The notes below the pieces were generated by a model that was not told where the DNA came from, searched no databases, and saw only the letters and a list, made by a program, of their open reading frames with translations. 11,843 bases of DNA from positions 1-11,843 of the forward strand of contig JAHFTU010000033.1 of NCBI GenBank assembly GCA_023269295.1, read 5' to 3'. Shown in pieces: positions 6,428-11,843 of this stretch (the first letter of the stretch is position 1; every line of letters begins with the position of its first letter). This DNA comes from Candidatus Woesearchaeota archaeon (GTDB lineage: Archaea > Nanobdellota > Nanobdellia > Woesearchaeales > UBA10216). Both the position numbers and the translations under genes were made by a program.

Positions 6428-7342
6428 ATGAGAGAAGTTGTTGTTGGCAATTTCAGCCTCAAAGCCACCCTTGAATCCGGCCAGCTGTTCCGCTGGCACC
6501 ATGGCAGCAACGGCTTTTATCACATCGTTGCCGGTGATTCAATAATAAAAGTCCGCCAGAGCGGCGATAAAATTGAATACGACAGTAGCAATACAAAATT
6601 TGATGTCAAAAAATTCCTAGGCCTGAACCACAGCTACAGCAAAATAATAGGTTCAGTAAGCAAGGATAAAGTAATTGCTGCTGCCGTAAAAAAGCACCGC
6701 GGCCTCAGGATTCTTGAGCAGGACCTTTGGGAGTGCACGGCATCTTTCATCTGCTCCTCATTTTCCAATATCCCCCGGATAAGGCAGTGCATTGAAAAAA
6801 TTGCTGCTGCATTCGGCAGCAGGATGGAATTTGATGGCATCGCTTCCTCCTCTTTTCCGCAGCCGCAGCAAATCACTGACTTTTCAAGGCTGAAAAAGTG
6901 CGGCCTGGGCTACCGCGCAGAATACCTGTTTGAAACAGCAAGGATTTTTGCAAGCAGCAATGGTGAATATTCCAAACAGCAGCTGCAGAAGCTAAGCTAT
7001 GAAGAAGCAAAAAATAAGATTATGGAATTGCCTGGCGTTGGCAGCAAGGTGGCTGACTGCATCCTTTTGTTTTCATGCGGCTTTTACGGGGCTTTCCCGG
7101 TGGATGTCTGGATTCAGAGGACAATGGTTGGCAATTATGGCCGCGAGATTACATCATTTGCCGCTGGCCGCAAACCCAGCGAGAAGGTTGTCGCTGAATT
7201 CGCCAGGGGCTATTTCGGGGAGTATGCGGGCTATGCGCAGCAGTTCCTGTTTCATAACGCGAGAACTTCCCGGAAAACGCTACCTAATAAATTGAACATT
7301 GGGAAGGTTTCTGAACTCATTGTCCCCAGTCACAAATTTTAA
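6428..7342 (+). CDS. ogg: 8-oxoguanine DNA glycosylase/AP lyase, Ogg1 type
   Basis: This base-excision repair enzyme removes oxidised guanine and cuts the abasic site. The 304-residue product has the Ogg1 N-terminal domain, starting FSLKATLESGQLFRW (residues 9-23, compare the Ogg1 SGQxFRW), then CSSFSNIPRIRQC (109-121), matching the Ogg1 CSSNNNIxRI loop. The helix-hairpin-helix LPGVGSKVADC holds the catalytic lysine K207, and PVDVW supplies the activating aspartate D226. Having the N-terminal domain separates it from the shorter Ogg2 and AGOG families. Longer in-frame openings exist back to 6260, but the conserved domain and TATA spacing favour 6428. The last ~20 residues (from about 284) fall beyond the usual domain end and overlap the PIN gene by 63 nt tail-to-tail, so they may be a recent read-through extension. 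Confidence 0.93.
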   Translation: MREVVVGNFSLKATLESGQLFRWHHGSNGFYHIVAGDSIIKVRQSGDKIEYDSSNTKFDVKKFLGLNHSYSKIIGSVSKDKVIAAAVKKHRGLRILEQDLWECTASFICSSFSNIPRIRQCIEKIAAAFGSRMEFDGIASSSFPQPQQITDFSRLKKCGLGYRAEYLFETARIFASSNGEYSKQQLQKLSYEEAKNKIMELPGVGSKVADCILLFSCGFYGAFPVDVWIQRTMVGNYGREITSFAAGRKPSEKVVAEFARGYFGEYAGYAQQFLFHNARTSRKTLPNKLNIGKVSELIVPSHKF

Positions 7343-7645
7343 GCCTTCCGCTTCGGCTATTGAGTAGCCAAGAGCATCAGTATAGGAAAAATGAGTTTTT
7401 TTGTCTTTTATCTTTAGGGATGCTGCGAAAAAGATATGCTCATCCTCTATTTCGATAAGAATCCTTTTATAAAGCCCAAACTGTCTTTTGGCAACGACTT
7501 CGCCATTATTTCTTAGCATGTAAGTGTATAGCTCGTAAAGATTGAATAGTGTCGTATGGCCTCTGAATCCTGTATATTTGGCGTAGGCTGGGCTACCGTT
7601 GGCCATTTCAATCAACGCATATGTATCGAAGAAATATTCTACCAT
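7280..7645 (-). CDS. PIN-domain ribonuclease, toxin of an AbrB/PIN (VapBC-like) pair
   Basis: PIN-domain toxins cut RNA with an acidic metal site. The 121-residue product shows the expected residues: D7 in FFDTYALIE, E38 in NLYELY, D90 in SYTDALGYSIAE and D108 in TGDNEF. Length is typical for VapC. Its ATG overlaps the end of the upstream antitoxin gene by 7 nt, and AAGGAG (7659-7654) sits 8 nt before the ATG, inside the antitoxin gene, so the two are translated together. The 3' end overlaps the converging glycosylase gene by 63 nt. Composition is AT-richer than the flanking ATPase and dnaK genes, which fits mobile toxin-antitoxin loci. The toxin call follows from domain and pairing; the RNA target is unknown. 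Confidence 0.85.
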   Translation of the reverse strand: MVEYFFDTYALIEMANGSPAYAKYTGFRGHTTLFNLYELYTYMLRNNGEVVAKRQFGLYKRILIEIEDEHIFFAASLKIKDKKTHFSYTDALGYSIAEAEGLKFVTGDNEFRNLPNVQFIR

Positions 7646-7860
7646 TTACTCCACTCCTTTCTTAGCTCATCCTTTGCCTTCTGTGCATCAATCTTTTTAT
7701 CCTTAATTGTTCCAAATGCTGCTTTCAGTGGATTTTCCACTTTTAGGTCTATGGTTACCTCCTGGTCCTTAACCAGGCCTGCTTCCTCTACCTTTTCCTG
7801 CGGGATTATTATTCCAAGAGAATTTCCCCATTCCCTTACCCTTGCCCTTACCATTACCAT
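7639..7860 (-). CDS. AbrB/SpoVT-type antitoxin and autorepressor (VapB-like)
   Basis: The 73-residue protein begins MVMVRARVREWGNSLGIIIP, the start of the AbrB/SpoVT swapped-hairpin DNA-binding fold, followed by KVEEAGLVKDQEVTIDLK. That fold takes about residues 3-40. The remaining charged tail (KDKKIDAQKAKDELRKEW) would bind and block the PIN toxin. Such antitoxins usually repress their own promoter. The ATG at 7860 lies 26 nt from a TATA box centre, consistent with a leaderless message; ATG at 7854 is a possible alternative. The gene overlaps the toxin start by 7 nt. It lies 52 nt downstream of the ATPase gene on the same strand but seems to have its own promoter. Confidence 0.88.
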   Translation of the reverse strand: MVMVRARVREWGNSLGIIIPQEKVEEAGLVKDQEVTIDLKVENPLKAAFGTIKDKKIDAQKAKDELRKEWSKW

Positions 7861-7880
7861 AATTATACATTAAATATAAC

Positions 7881-7892
7881 TAATATAAAAGC
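7881..7892 (-). promoter_or_regulatory. TATA box of the antitoxin-toxin operon
   Basis: GCTTTTATATTA on the minus strand is centred 26 nt upstream of the antitoxin ATG at 7860, so the message should be leaderless. A second TATA-like GTTATATTTAA at 7880-7870 would start transcription inside the gene near 7848 and is less likely. Confidence 0.55.
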
Positions 7893-7912
7893 TTTGCGCA
7901 TTCCTTATTCCT

Positions 7913-10531
7913 CTAAACCTCAAATTTTCTGAAGAACTGCTTTTTCAGTATTTCTGCTGCTGCAAAATAGACGAGCACTATTGCAACCGTGAACAGGAGG
8001 ACGCTTAGGGGCAGCTTTACAAATCCAAAGAACCTGCCACCGAGAGCGGTGTAGGCGATAGCCACTGCAGCGATTCCTGAGGCAGCTGATGTGATTACCA
8101 GCCATTTGCTGGGCTTGCTTTTGAGGAACACGTATTTTGTCCTTATTGCGAATGTCACTGCAATCTCAGAGAGGGCTGACTCGATGAACCAGGCTGTCCT
8201 GAGAAGCTCAGGGCTTGCTTTCATCAGTATCATAAGCGGCAGCATGAATGCAAGGTCAAAAAGCGTGCTAAGGATTCCAAAGTAGAGCATGAATTCTGAT
8301 ATGACTTTTATGTTCCACCTTTTTGGCTTTTTCAGGAGCTCTTCATCAACGTTGTCTGTTGACACTGTAAGCATTGGCATGTCGCTCAGGAAGTTGTTCA
8401 GCAGTATCTGCGATGGCAGCAATGGTATGAATTTCAGGAACAGGGAGGTGACAGCAACGGTAAACATGTTGCCGTAATTTGCGCTTATCGTGTTTAGTAT
8501 GTATTTTGTTATGTTGCCAAATGTTTTTCGCCCTTCTATGATGCCTTCGGCCAGTGCCCCCAGGCTTTTTTGCAGCAGGATTATGTCTGCTGCTTCCTTT
8601 GCGACTCCAGTTCCGGAGTCAACTGAGATGCCCACGTCAGCGGCCTTGAGTGCTGGCGCGTCATTTATGCCGTCTCCCAAAAAGCCCACTATGTTTCCTT
8701 CCTTGTTAAGTGTGGCCACTATCCTGTATTTCTGCTCGGGTGTCACCCTCGCGAATACGTTGTATTTGGTGATGTAAGTGTCAAACTCGTTTTCCTTCAG
8801 GCGCTCAAGCTCTTCGCCAGTGACAACCCTGTTATCGGCTATTTTCAGGCCCACGTCGCCGCATATTTTTCTGGTTACGATTGGGCTGTCACCGCTGATG
8901 ACCTTTATTGCGACCTTGAGCTTTTGCAGGATTCTGAGCGAGTTTTTGGCGCTTTTTTTGGGCGGGTCAAGGAATAGCAGGAAGCCCAGCATCTGCATTC
9001 CCTTCTCATCGGGCTTTGATGTTTTTCGCTTTCCTGTTCTTTTGCCAGCAACTGCTATCACCACGTAGCCGTCCTTTTCGTATTTCGCAACCTGCCTGCT
9101 TATCTTTTCGGCCAATGATTTTGTAATGGGCCGGGCTTTCCCTTCAAGCAGCGCTGATTTGCACGCCTTCAGCATTGACTCGGGCGCTCCTTTGGCTATG
9201 AGCATTGTGCCTTTTCCGCCGCCTCCGTTTTTTTGATCGACCTTTTTACCGAAAAAGGTCGTGCCTCTGTTTTCCTGCACAAGCACGCTCATCCTGCGCC
9301 TTTCGAAGTCAAAGTCATTCCTGCCGATAACCCTGTACTTCTGGAGCAGGTGCTGGATTTTTTTTGCATGGCTGCTTTCAAGGACTGCCAGGTCTATTGG
9401 GTTGCTAAGGGTGTGGTCGCCTTTTCCATAGGAAGAGTTGCATAGCAGCCCGTACAGCACCAGCTGCTCATCCTTCTTTGCGTCCATGCTTACGTAGCCC
9501 TGCAGCGAGAATTTTCCGTCTGTAAGCGTGCCTGTCTTGTCGCAGCACAGCGTGTCTATGTTCCCGAGGTCTTCCACTGAGGCAAGGCGCTTTATCACTA
9601 CCTTCTTTTTTGCCATTTTCATGGCGCCGTTGGCGAGCGCGATTGTCATCACGATTGGTAGGACTTCGGGCGTTATTCCTACAGCGAGGGCAACCGCGAA
9701 GAAGAACGAGTCAAATATGCCTTTGCCAAGTATGGCATTGGCTGCGAATATGAATGCAGTCATTGCCAGTATTACCTTCAGCAGGAAGTTGCTGAACTTC
9801 TTGATGCTCCTTTCAAAGTCTGATTCGAAATTTTGCTTCAGGTAGGTTGCGGTTTTCCCGAAGAAAGTGTTTTTGCCTGTTGCAGTTACCACGCCTTTGG
9901 CAGTTCCTCCAGTTACCGAAGTTCCCATGAACGCCATGTTGGTAAGGTACTGCGGCAGCGAGTGTTTCCTGCTGGCTATTGCTGCCTGCTTTGCAACCGG
10001 GGCTGATTCGCCAGTGAGTGCTGACTCGTCAACCATCAAGTTTTCAGCTTCAAGAAGCCTGATGTCAGCAGGCACTATGTCTCCTGCTCTCAGGTAAACT
10101 ATCTCTCCAGGCACAATCTGCTTTGCATCTACCTGCGCCTTTTCACCGTTCCTTTCGACAGTCGCAGCCAGGGTGACGTACCTGTTAAGCTCCCTGAGAA
10201 CCCGCTCTGCCTTGTACTCCTGTGCAAAGCCCAGCGATGAGTTTACCAGCACAATGGACAGTATTACAACAGAATTTACCTTTTCTCCGAGGAAATAAGA
10301 GGCAATTGCCGCAAAAATAAGGACAATTACAAGTGCGTTCTTGAATTGCGATAGCAGGATTGTGCGCCAGTCCTTGCGCTCCTTTCCGAGGATTTCATTC
10401 TGGCCGTATTCCTCAAGCCTTCTTTCTGACTCTGCTTCTGTGAGGCCCTGCGGTGAGCTTTTCAAGTACTCAAACAGCTTGTTTGCCGGCAAAGCCCAAA
10501 GTACTACCTTACCTCTTTTGTCTGAAGCCAC
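7913..10531 (-). CDS. mgtA: P3B (MgtA-type) magnesium-transporting P-type ATPase
   Basis: This membrane pump of 872 residues moves a cation using ATP. It has the actuator motif TGES (173-176), the phosphorylation site CDKTGTLTD with D331, the nucleotide-domain KGAPE (447-451) and the hinge GDGINDAP (619-626). The transport segment reads TPEVLP (287-292), matching MgtA TPEMLP, and the late segment NNFLSDMPMLTVSTDNVDEE with LLKKPKRWNIK corresponds to the MgtA counterpart; together these point to the P3B magnesium importers over calcium or proton pumps. Membrane segments are visible near residues 65-105, 250-305 and six more from about 690 to 865. The start is GTG; a stop lies in frame just upstream. 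The nucleotide domain has an oddly glycine-rich insert (QKNGGGGKG). No leader peptide or riboswitch is evident. Ion specificity is inferred from family. Confidence 0.9.
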   Translation of the reverse strand: MASDKRGKVVLWALPANKLFEYLKSSPQGLTEAESERRLEEYGQNEILGKERKDWRTILLSQFKNALVIVLIFAAIASYFLGEKVNSVVILSIVLVNSSLGFAQEYKAERVLRELNRYVTLAATVERNGEKAQVDAKQIVPGEIVYLRAGDIVPADIRLLEAENLMVDESALTGESAPVAKQAAIASRKHSLPQYLTNMAFMGTSVTGGTAKGVVTATGKNTFFGKTATYLKQNFESDFERSIKKFSNFLLKVILAMTAFIFAANAILGKGIFDSFFFAVALAVGITPEVLPIVMTIALANGAMKMAKKKVVIKRLASVEDLGNIDTLCCDKTGTLTDGKFSLQGYVSMDAKKDEQLVLYGLLCNSSYGKGDHTLSNPIDLAVLESSHAKKIQHLLQKYRVIGRNDFDFERRRMSVLVQENRGTTFFGKKVDQKNGGGGKGTMLIAKGAPESMLKACKSALLEGKARPITKSLAEKISRQVAKYEKDGYVVIAVAGKRTGKRKTSKPDEKGMQMLGFLLFLDPPKKSAKNSLRILQKLKVAIKVISGDSPIVTRKICGDVGLKIADNRVVTGEELERLKENEFDTYITKYNVFARVTPEQKYRIVATLNKEGNIVGFLGDGINDAPALKAADVGISVDSGTGVAKEAADIILLQKSLGALAEGIIEGRKTFGNITKYILNTISANYGNMFTVAVTSLFLKFIPLLPSQILLNNFLSDMPMLTVSTDNVDEELLKKPKRWNIKVISEFMLYFGILSTLFDLAFMLPLMILMKASPELLRTAWFIESALSEIAVTFAIRTKYVFLKSKPSKWLVITSAASGIAAVAIAYTALGGRFFGFVKLPLSVLLFTVAIVLVYFAAAEILKKQFFRKFEV

Positions 10532-10566
10532 GATATAATCTCACAGAATCCTATTTGCTGCGCGTG

Positions 10567-10575
10567 CTTAAAAAC
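10567..10575 (-). promoter_or_regulatory. TATA box and translation signals of the ATPase gene
   Basis: GTTTTTAAG on the minus strand predicts a start near 10545, leaving a leader of about 14 nt before the GTG at 10531. GTGAG in that leader, 8 nt before the GTG, could pair with 16S rRNA. GCGCG/CGCGC words flank the box but are too short to interpret. Confidence 0.45.
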
Positions 10576-10611
10576 ATTTCTTCGCGCGCTGTTCATAATT
10601 CTATGTTAAGT

Positions 10612-10620
10612 AATAAAAAA
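10612..10620 (-). terminator. Oligo-T terminator of the NYN gene
   Basis: A run of six T on the minus strand (10620-10615), followed by ATT, lies 11 nt after the NYN stop codon and just before the ATPase promoter. Oligo-T tracts like this end archaeal transcripts without needing a hairpin; the palindrome ACGCGT just before it is too short to count as one. Confidence 0.45.
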
Positions 10621-10631
10621 TACACGCGTAA

Positions 10632-11213
10632 CTAATCACTTTGTTGCAAATTTCTATCGAAGTAATCCCTAGTTAGCAACACCTTTTCTTTACATACATT
10701 CAGCAATTCGTTTGACATAGAAAACTTAGACTTTCTAATTTTATCAGTATAATAGTACAATATGATCCTAATGTTGTCCTCAGCAGTTAACTTTTTTATA
10801 ACTGGTACAAAATCTGTGTCACACGCAAGCAAGACGACACTCCTGTATTTTTTTGAGGTAGCAATTGTCATTAAATCCATCACTAATAGAGTATCAACCC
10901 CTTTTTGAGTGAAGTTGCCATCCAATTTTTGCACCCGACCCTCTCGAATTGTAATTTCCGGATGTTTAGATAGCTTGGAAATAAAAGTGTCGTATCCGGC
11001 CTTAAACTTCACTTCTCCTTCCGTGGGAGGTGTTCCTTGAAACGGCGGAGCGGTATAGTAGTAAATCTCATTCATCCATAACCCTGTCTTTATCGCAAGA
11101 TATTTACAAAGTTTCACAATATCCACTTTCAAATACTTGCCGTTACCAAAGTGCTTAGAAATCTCACTAAGGTACCCTGCATCTACAAGCACTGCTGTGT
11201 TTTCAAGTGTCAA
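10632..11213 (-). CDS. NYN/LabA-like (DUF88) PIN-fold predicted ribonuclease
   Basis: The 193-residue protein has the layout of NYN-domain proteins, a PIN-like nuclease fold. Strand one ends in VLVDAGYL with D11. The central block is EGRVQKLDG followed by QKGVDTLLVMDLM with D107 and D113, and then VVLLACDTDFVPVI with D132 and D134. These aspartates form the expected metal site. The start is TTG; GAGGG at 11224-11220 with a 6-nt spacer supports it and no in-frame ATG fits. The C-terminal ~40 residues are basic and may contact RNA. The gene is clearly AT-richer than dnaK and the ATPase (A/T-ending codons throughout), suggesting separate acquisition. It stands alone between the ATPase and an intergenic region with its own promoter. 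RNA cleavage is inferred from fold; target unknown. Confidence 0.85.
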   Translation of the reverse strand: MTLENTAVLVDAGYLSEISKHFGNGKYLKVDIVKLCKYLAIKTGLWMNEIYYYTAPPFQGTPPTEGEVKFKAGYDTFISKLSKHPEITIREGRVQKLDGNFTQKGVDTLLVMDLMTIATSKKYRSVVLLACDTDFVPVIKKLTAEDNIRIILYYYTDKIRKSKFSMSNELLNVCKEKVLLTRDYFDRNLQQSD

Positions 11214-11219
11214 CTAAAT

Positions 11220-11224
11220 CCCTC
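11220..11224 (-). promoter_or_regulatory. Ribosome binding site supporting the TTG start of the NYN gene
   Basis: GAGGG on the minus strand lies 6 nt upstream of the TTG at 11213, a normal spacing. It is the main argument for initiation at this rare start codon, which is required to keep the first strand of the domain. Confidence 0.65.
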
Positions 11225-11267
11225 AAACAATCAAAACCTTAATTCATTTAGAAGTAAAAAGGTTCAT

Positions 11268-11291
11268 CAAGCGTCCCCGTAGGAACACTTG
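11268..11291 (-). promoter_or_regulatory. Hairpin with UACG tetraloop in the NYN leader
   Basis: As RNA from the minus strand, arm CAAGUGUUCC and arm GGGACGCUUG pair over 10 positions (two G-U) around the loop UACG closed by C-G, the extra-stable UNCG class. On the plus strand the two wobbles become C-A mismatches, so the fold favours the minus transcript. It would lie about 11 nt into the leader of the NYN message if transcription starts near 11302. Five T (11260-11256) follow eight bases after the stem, so it might instead act as a terminator of leftward transcription. Confidence 0.4.
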
Positions 11292-11323
11292 GGCTCATGT
11301 TAATCTTGAAGTAGGCATAAGTG

Positions 11324-11332
11324 ATATTTAAA
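11324..11332 (-). promoter_or_regulatory. Possible TATA box upstream of the NYN gene
   Basis: TTTAAATAT on the minus strand predicts a start near 11302 and an untranslated leader of about 90 nt before the NYN TTG, unusually long for this window. The core is nearly symmetric, so it could equally drive rightward transcription from about 11354, where no coding frame is seen. Confidence 0.4.
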
Positions 11333-11338
11333 CCTTTC

Positions 11339-11393
11339 GTTGCATTACTGGTTTCGTGTTGCGTTACTGCTTTCCAACTTCGTTACCTGCGAT
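11339..11393 (+). repeat. Short tandem repeat, 19-bp period, two clear units plus a decayed third
   Basis: GTTGCATTACTGGTTTC (11339-11355) and GTTGCGTTACTGCTTTC (11358-11374) match at 15 of 17 positions with a 19-nt step. A third step keeps CGTTAC-CTG at 11381-11389. The stretch is non-coding and lies between the TATA-like element at 11324-11332 and the VOC gene end. Purpose unknown; it could be a protein-binding array or slippage remnant. Confidence 0.5.
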
Positions 11394-11400
11394 GGGTATT

Positions 11401-11431
11401 GTCTAACAGTGACCTAACATTTTTGTCAACG
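11401..11431 (-). promoter_or_regulatory. Split copy of the grpE operator words (putative)
   Basis: Read on the minus strand, CGTTGAC, a 6-nt AAAAAT insert and GTTAGGTCA reproduce the grpE palindrome region except for the insert and the last two bases. A further CTAAC (plus strand 11403-11407) lies 11 bp, one helical turn, from the CTAAC at 11414-11418. It lies just downstream of the VOC gene with no promoter in the expected relation, so a regulatory role is speculative. Confidence 0.25.
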
Positions 11432-11452
11432 TAGCCCTACCGCTTTTTGTTC

Positions 11453-11842
11453 TTAATCCTTTTTGATATCCTGCCACAGCCCTATTATGTTGCCTTCGGT
11501 GTCTTTGGTGTAGGAAGCGTATCCCATGTCTCCCACCTTAATTTTTGGCACAATGAGCTTGCCTCCAGCTTTTTCCACGTTTTTCGCAGCAGCATCAATG
11601 TCGCTGACGCTTACTGTTATAACCGGGCCTGTTATCGGGCTTTTGCGCTGCATCATGCCGCCGTTTATGGCGCCCGGATTCAGCGGCCCTTTGTCGCCTG
11701 TTTCTGTTGTCATTAAGATTGCGTAACCCATGCTAGGGATGGCATTTATTTTCCAGCCGAAAGCCTGCTCATAGAACTTCTGCGCCCTTGCCATGTCATC
11801 AGCAGGTATCTCAAAATGCACAACCTTGTCCACACTAATCAC
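11453..11842 (-). CDS. VOC-superfamily (glyoxalase/bleomycin-resistance fold) protein, start uncertain at the window edge
   Basis: The visible 129 residues cover what looks like one whole VOC module: VVHFEIPADDMARAQKFYEQ at the start (metal-ligand candidate H9), the middle strand GPVITVSVSDIDAAAKNVEK, and DTEGNIIGLWQ near the end with E116 as the second ligand candidate. This pattern matches the glyoxalase/dioxygenase superfamily; members range from detoxifying lyases to resistance proteins, and the substrate cannot be told. GTG codons at 11842 and 11833 could start it, the second preceded by GGTGA, but the frame is open to the right edge, so the true start may lie outside. No linked pathway gene is visible; the neighbour downstream is the NYN gene, 239 nt away. 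Confidence 0.85.
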   Translation of the reverse strand: MISVDKVVHFEIPADDMARAQKFYEQAFGWKINAIPSMGYAILMTTETGDKGPLNPGAINGGMMQRKSPITGPVITVSVSDIDAAAKNVEKAGGKLIVPKIKVGDMGYASYTKDTEGNIIGLWQDIKKD

Positions 11843-11843
11843 C

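Noticed and set aside
7556..7873. Rightward frame opposite the AbrB/PIN pair
   Set aside because: Both opposite genes have clear domains with intact key residues; the rightward product has no motif or promoter.
10560..10589. GCGCG and CGCGC words flanking the ATPase TATA box as an operator
   Set aside because: The arms are only 5 bp with a 19-nt gap and sit in alternating CG sequence, so chance is likely.
10532..10631. Magnesium riboswitch or leader peptide ahead of the MgtA-type gene
   Set aside because: The predicted leader is only about 14 nt, too short for either.
11447..11726. Rightward frames opposite the VOC gene
   Set aside because: The minus-strand product has a coherent VOC fold pattern, while the rightward products are low-complexity shadows.
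1..11843. CRISPR array, tRNA, rRNA, transposase or attachment site
   Set aside because: No regularly spaced repeat-spacer pattern, cloverleaf, rRNA-like stretch, terminal inverted repeats or integrase motif was seen; the only tandem repeat is the short 19-bp-period element.

Overview
The window reads as a gene-dense piece of an archaeal chromosome. The evidence is A/T-rich TATA boxes about 26-30 nt upstream of several start codons (leaderless-type promoters), heavy use of AGG for arginine, an Ogg1-type 8-oxoguanine glycosylase, an AbrB/PIN pair, and a bacterial-type GrpE/DnaK/DnaJ set of the kind archaea acquired by transfer. The divergent regulator fragment at the left edge resembles a winged-helix family I associate with DPANN archaea (Diapherotrites, Micrarchaeota or Woesearchaeota-like). 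That placement is from memory and is low confidence. No tRNA, rRNA, CRISPR array or transposase was seen.

Left part (1-5235): a regulator fragment reads leftward off the edge. Divergent from it runs a rightward five-gene chaperone cluster: grpE, dnaK, a small HExxHxxGxxD putative metallopeptidase, a HAD-family hydrolase, and dnaJ. A perfect 6-5-6 palindrome lies where grpE transcription should start, which suggests repression, possibly by the divergent regulator. DnaK, GrpE and DnaJ form one ATP-driven folding machine. The two enzymes between dnaK and dnaJ are the unusual part.

Middle (5236-7912): a leftward gene of about 355 codons with no recognised family ends 13 nt from dnaJ. Divergent from it is an Ogg1-type DNA glycosylase with its own leaderless promoter. 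The glycosylase overlaps tail-to-tail by 63 nt with a leftward AbrB-antitoxin/PIN-toxin pair, so its last ~20 residues are encoded antisense to the toxin.

Right part (7913-11843): a leftward P3B (MgtA-type) magnesium-transporting P-type ATPase; a leftward, AT-rich NYN/LabA-type predicted ribonuclease with a TTG start, a good ribosome-binding site and a possible UACG-loop hairpin in its leader; a 239-nt intergenic stretch holding 19-bp-period repeats and a second copy of the grpE operator words; and a leftward VOC (glyoxalase-fold) gene that touches the right edge.

The best candidates for something new are the chaperone cluster with its embedded putative metallopeptidase and HAD enzyme under a palindromic operator, and the intergenic 11214-11452 structures next to the NYN gene. 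All functional statements come from reading motifs by eye; no database search was possible.
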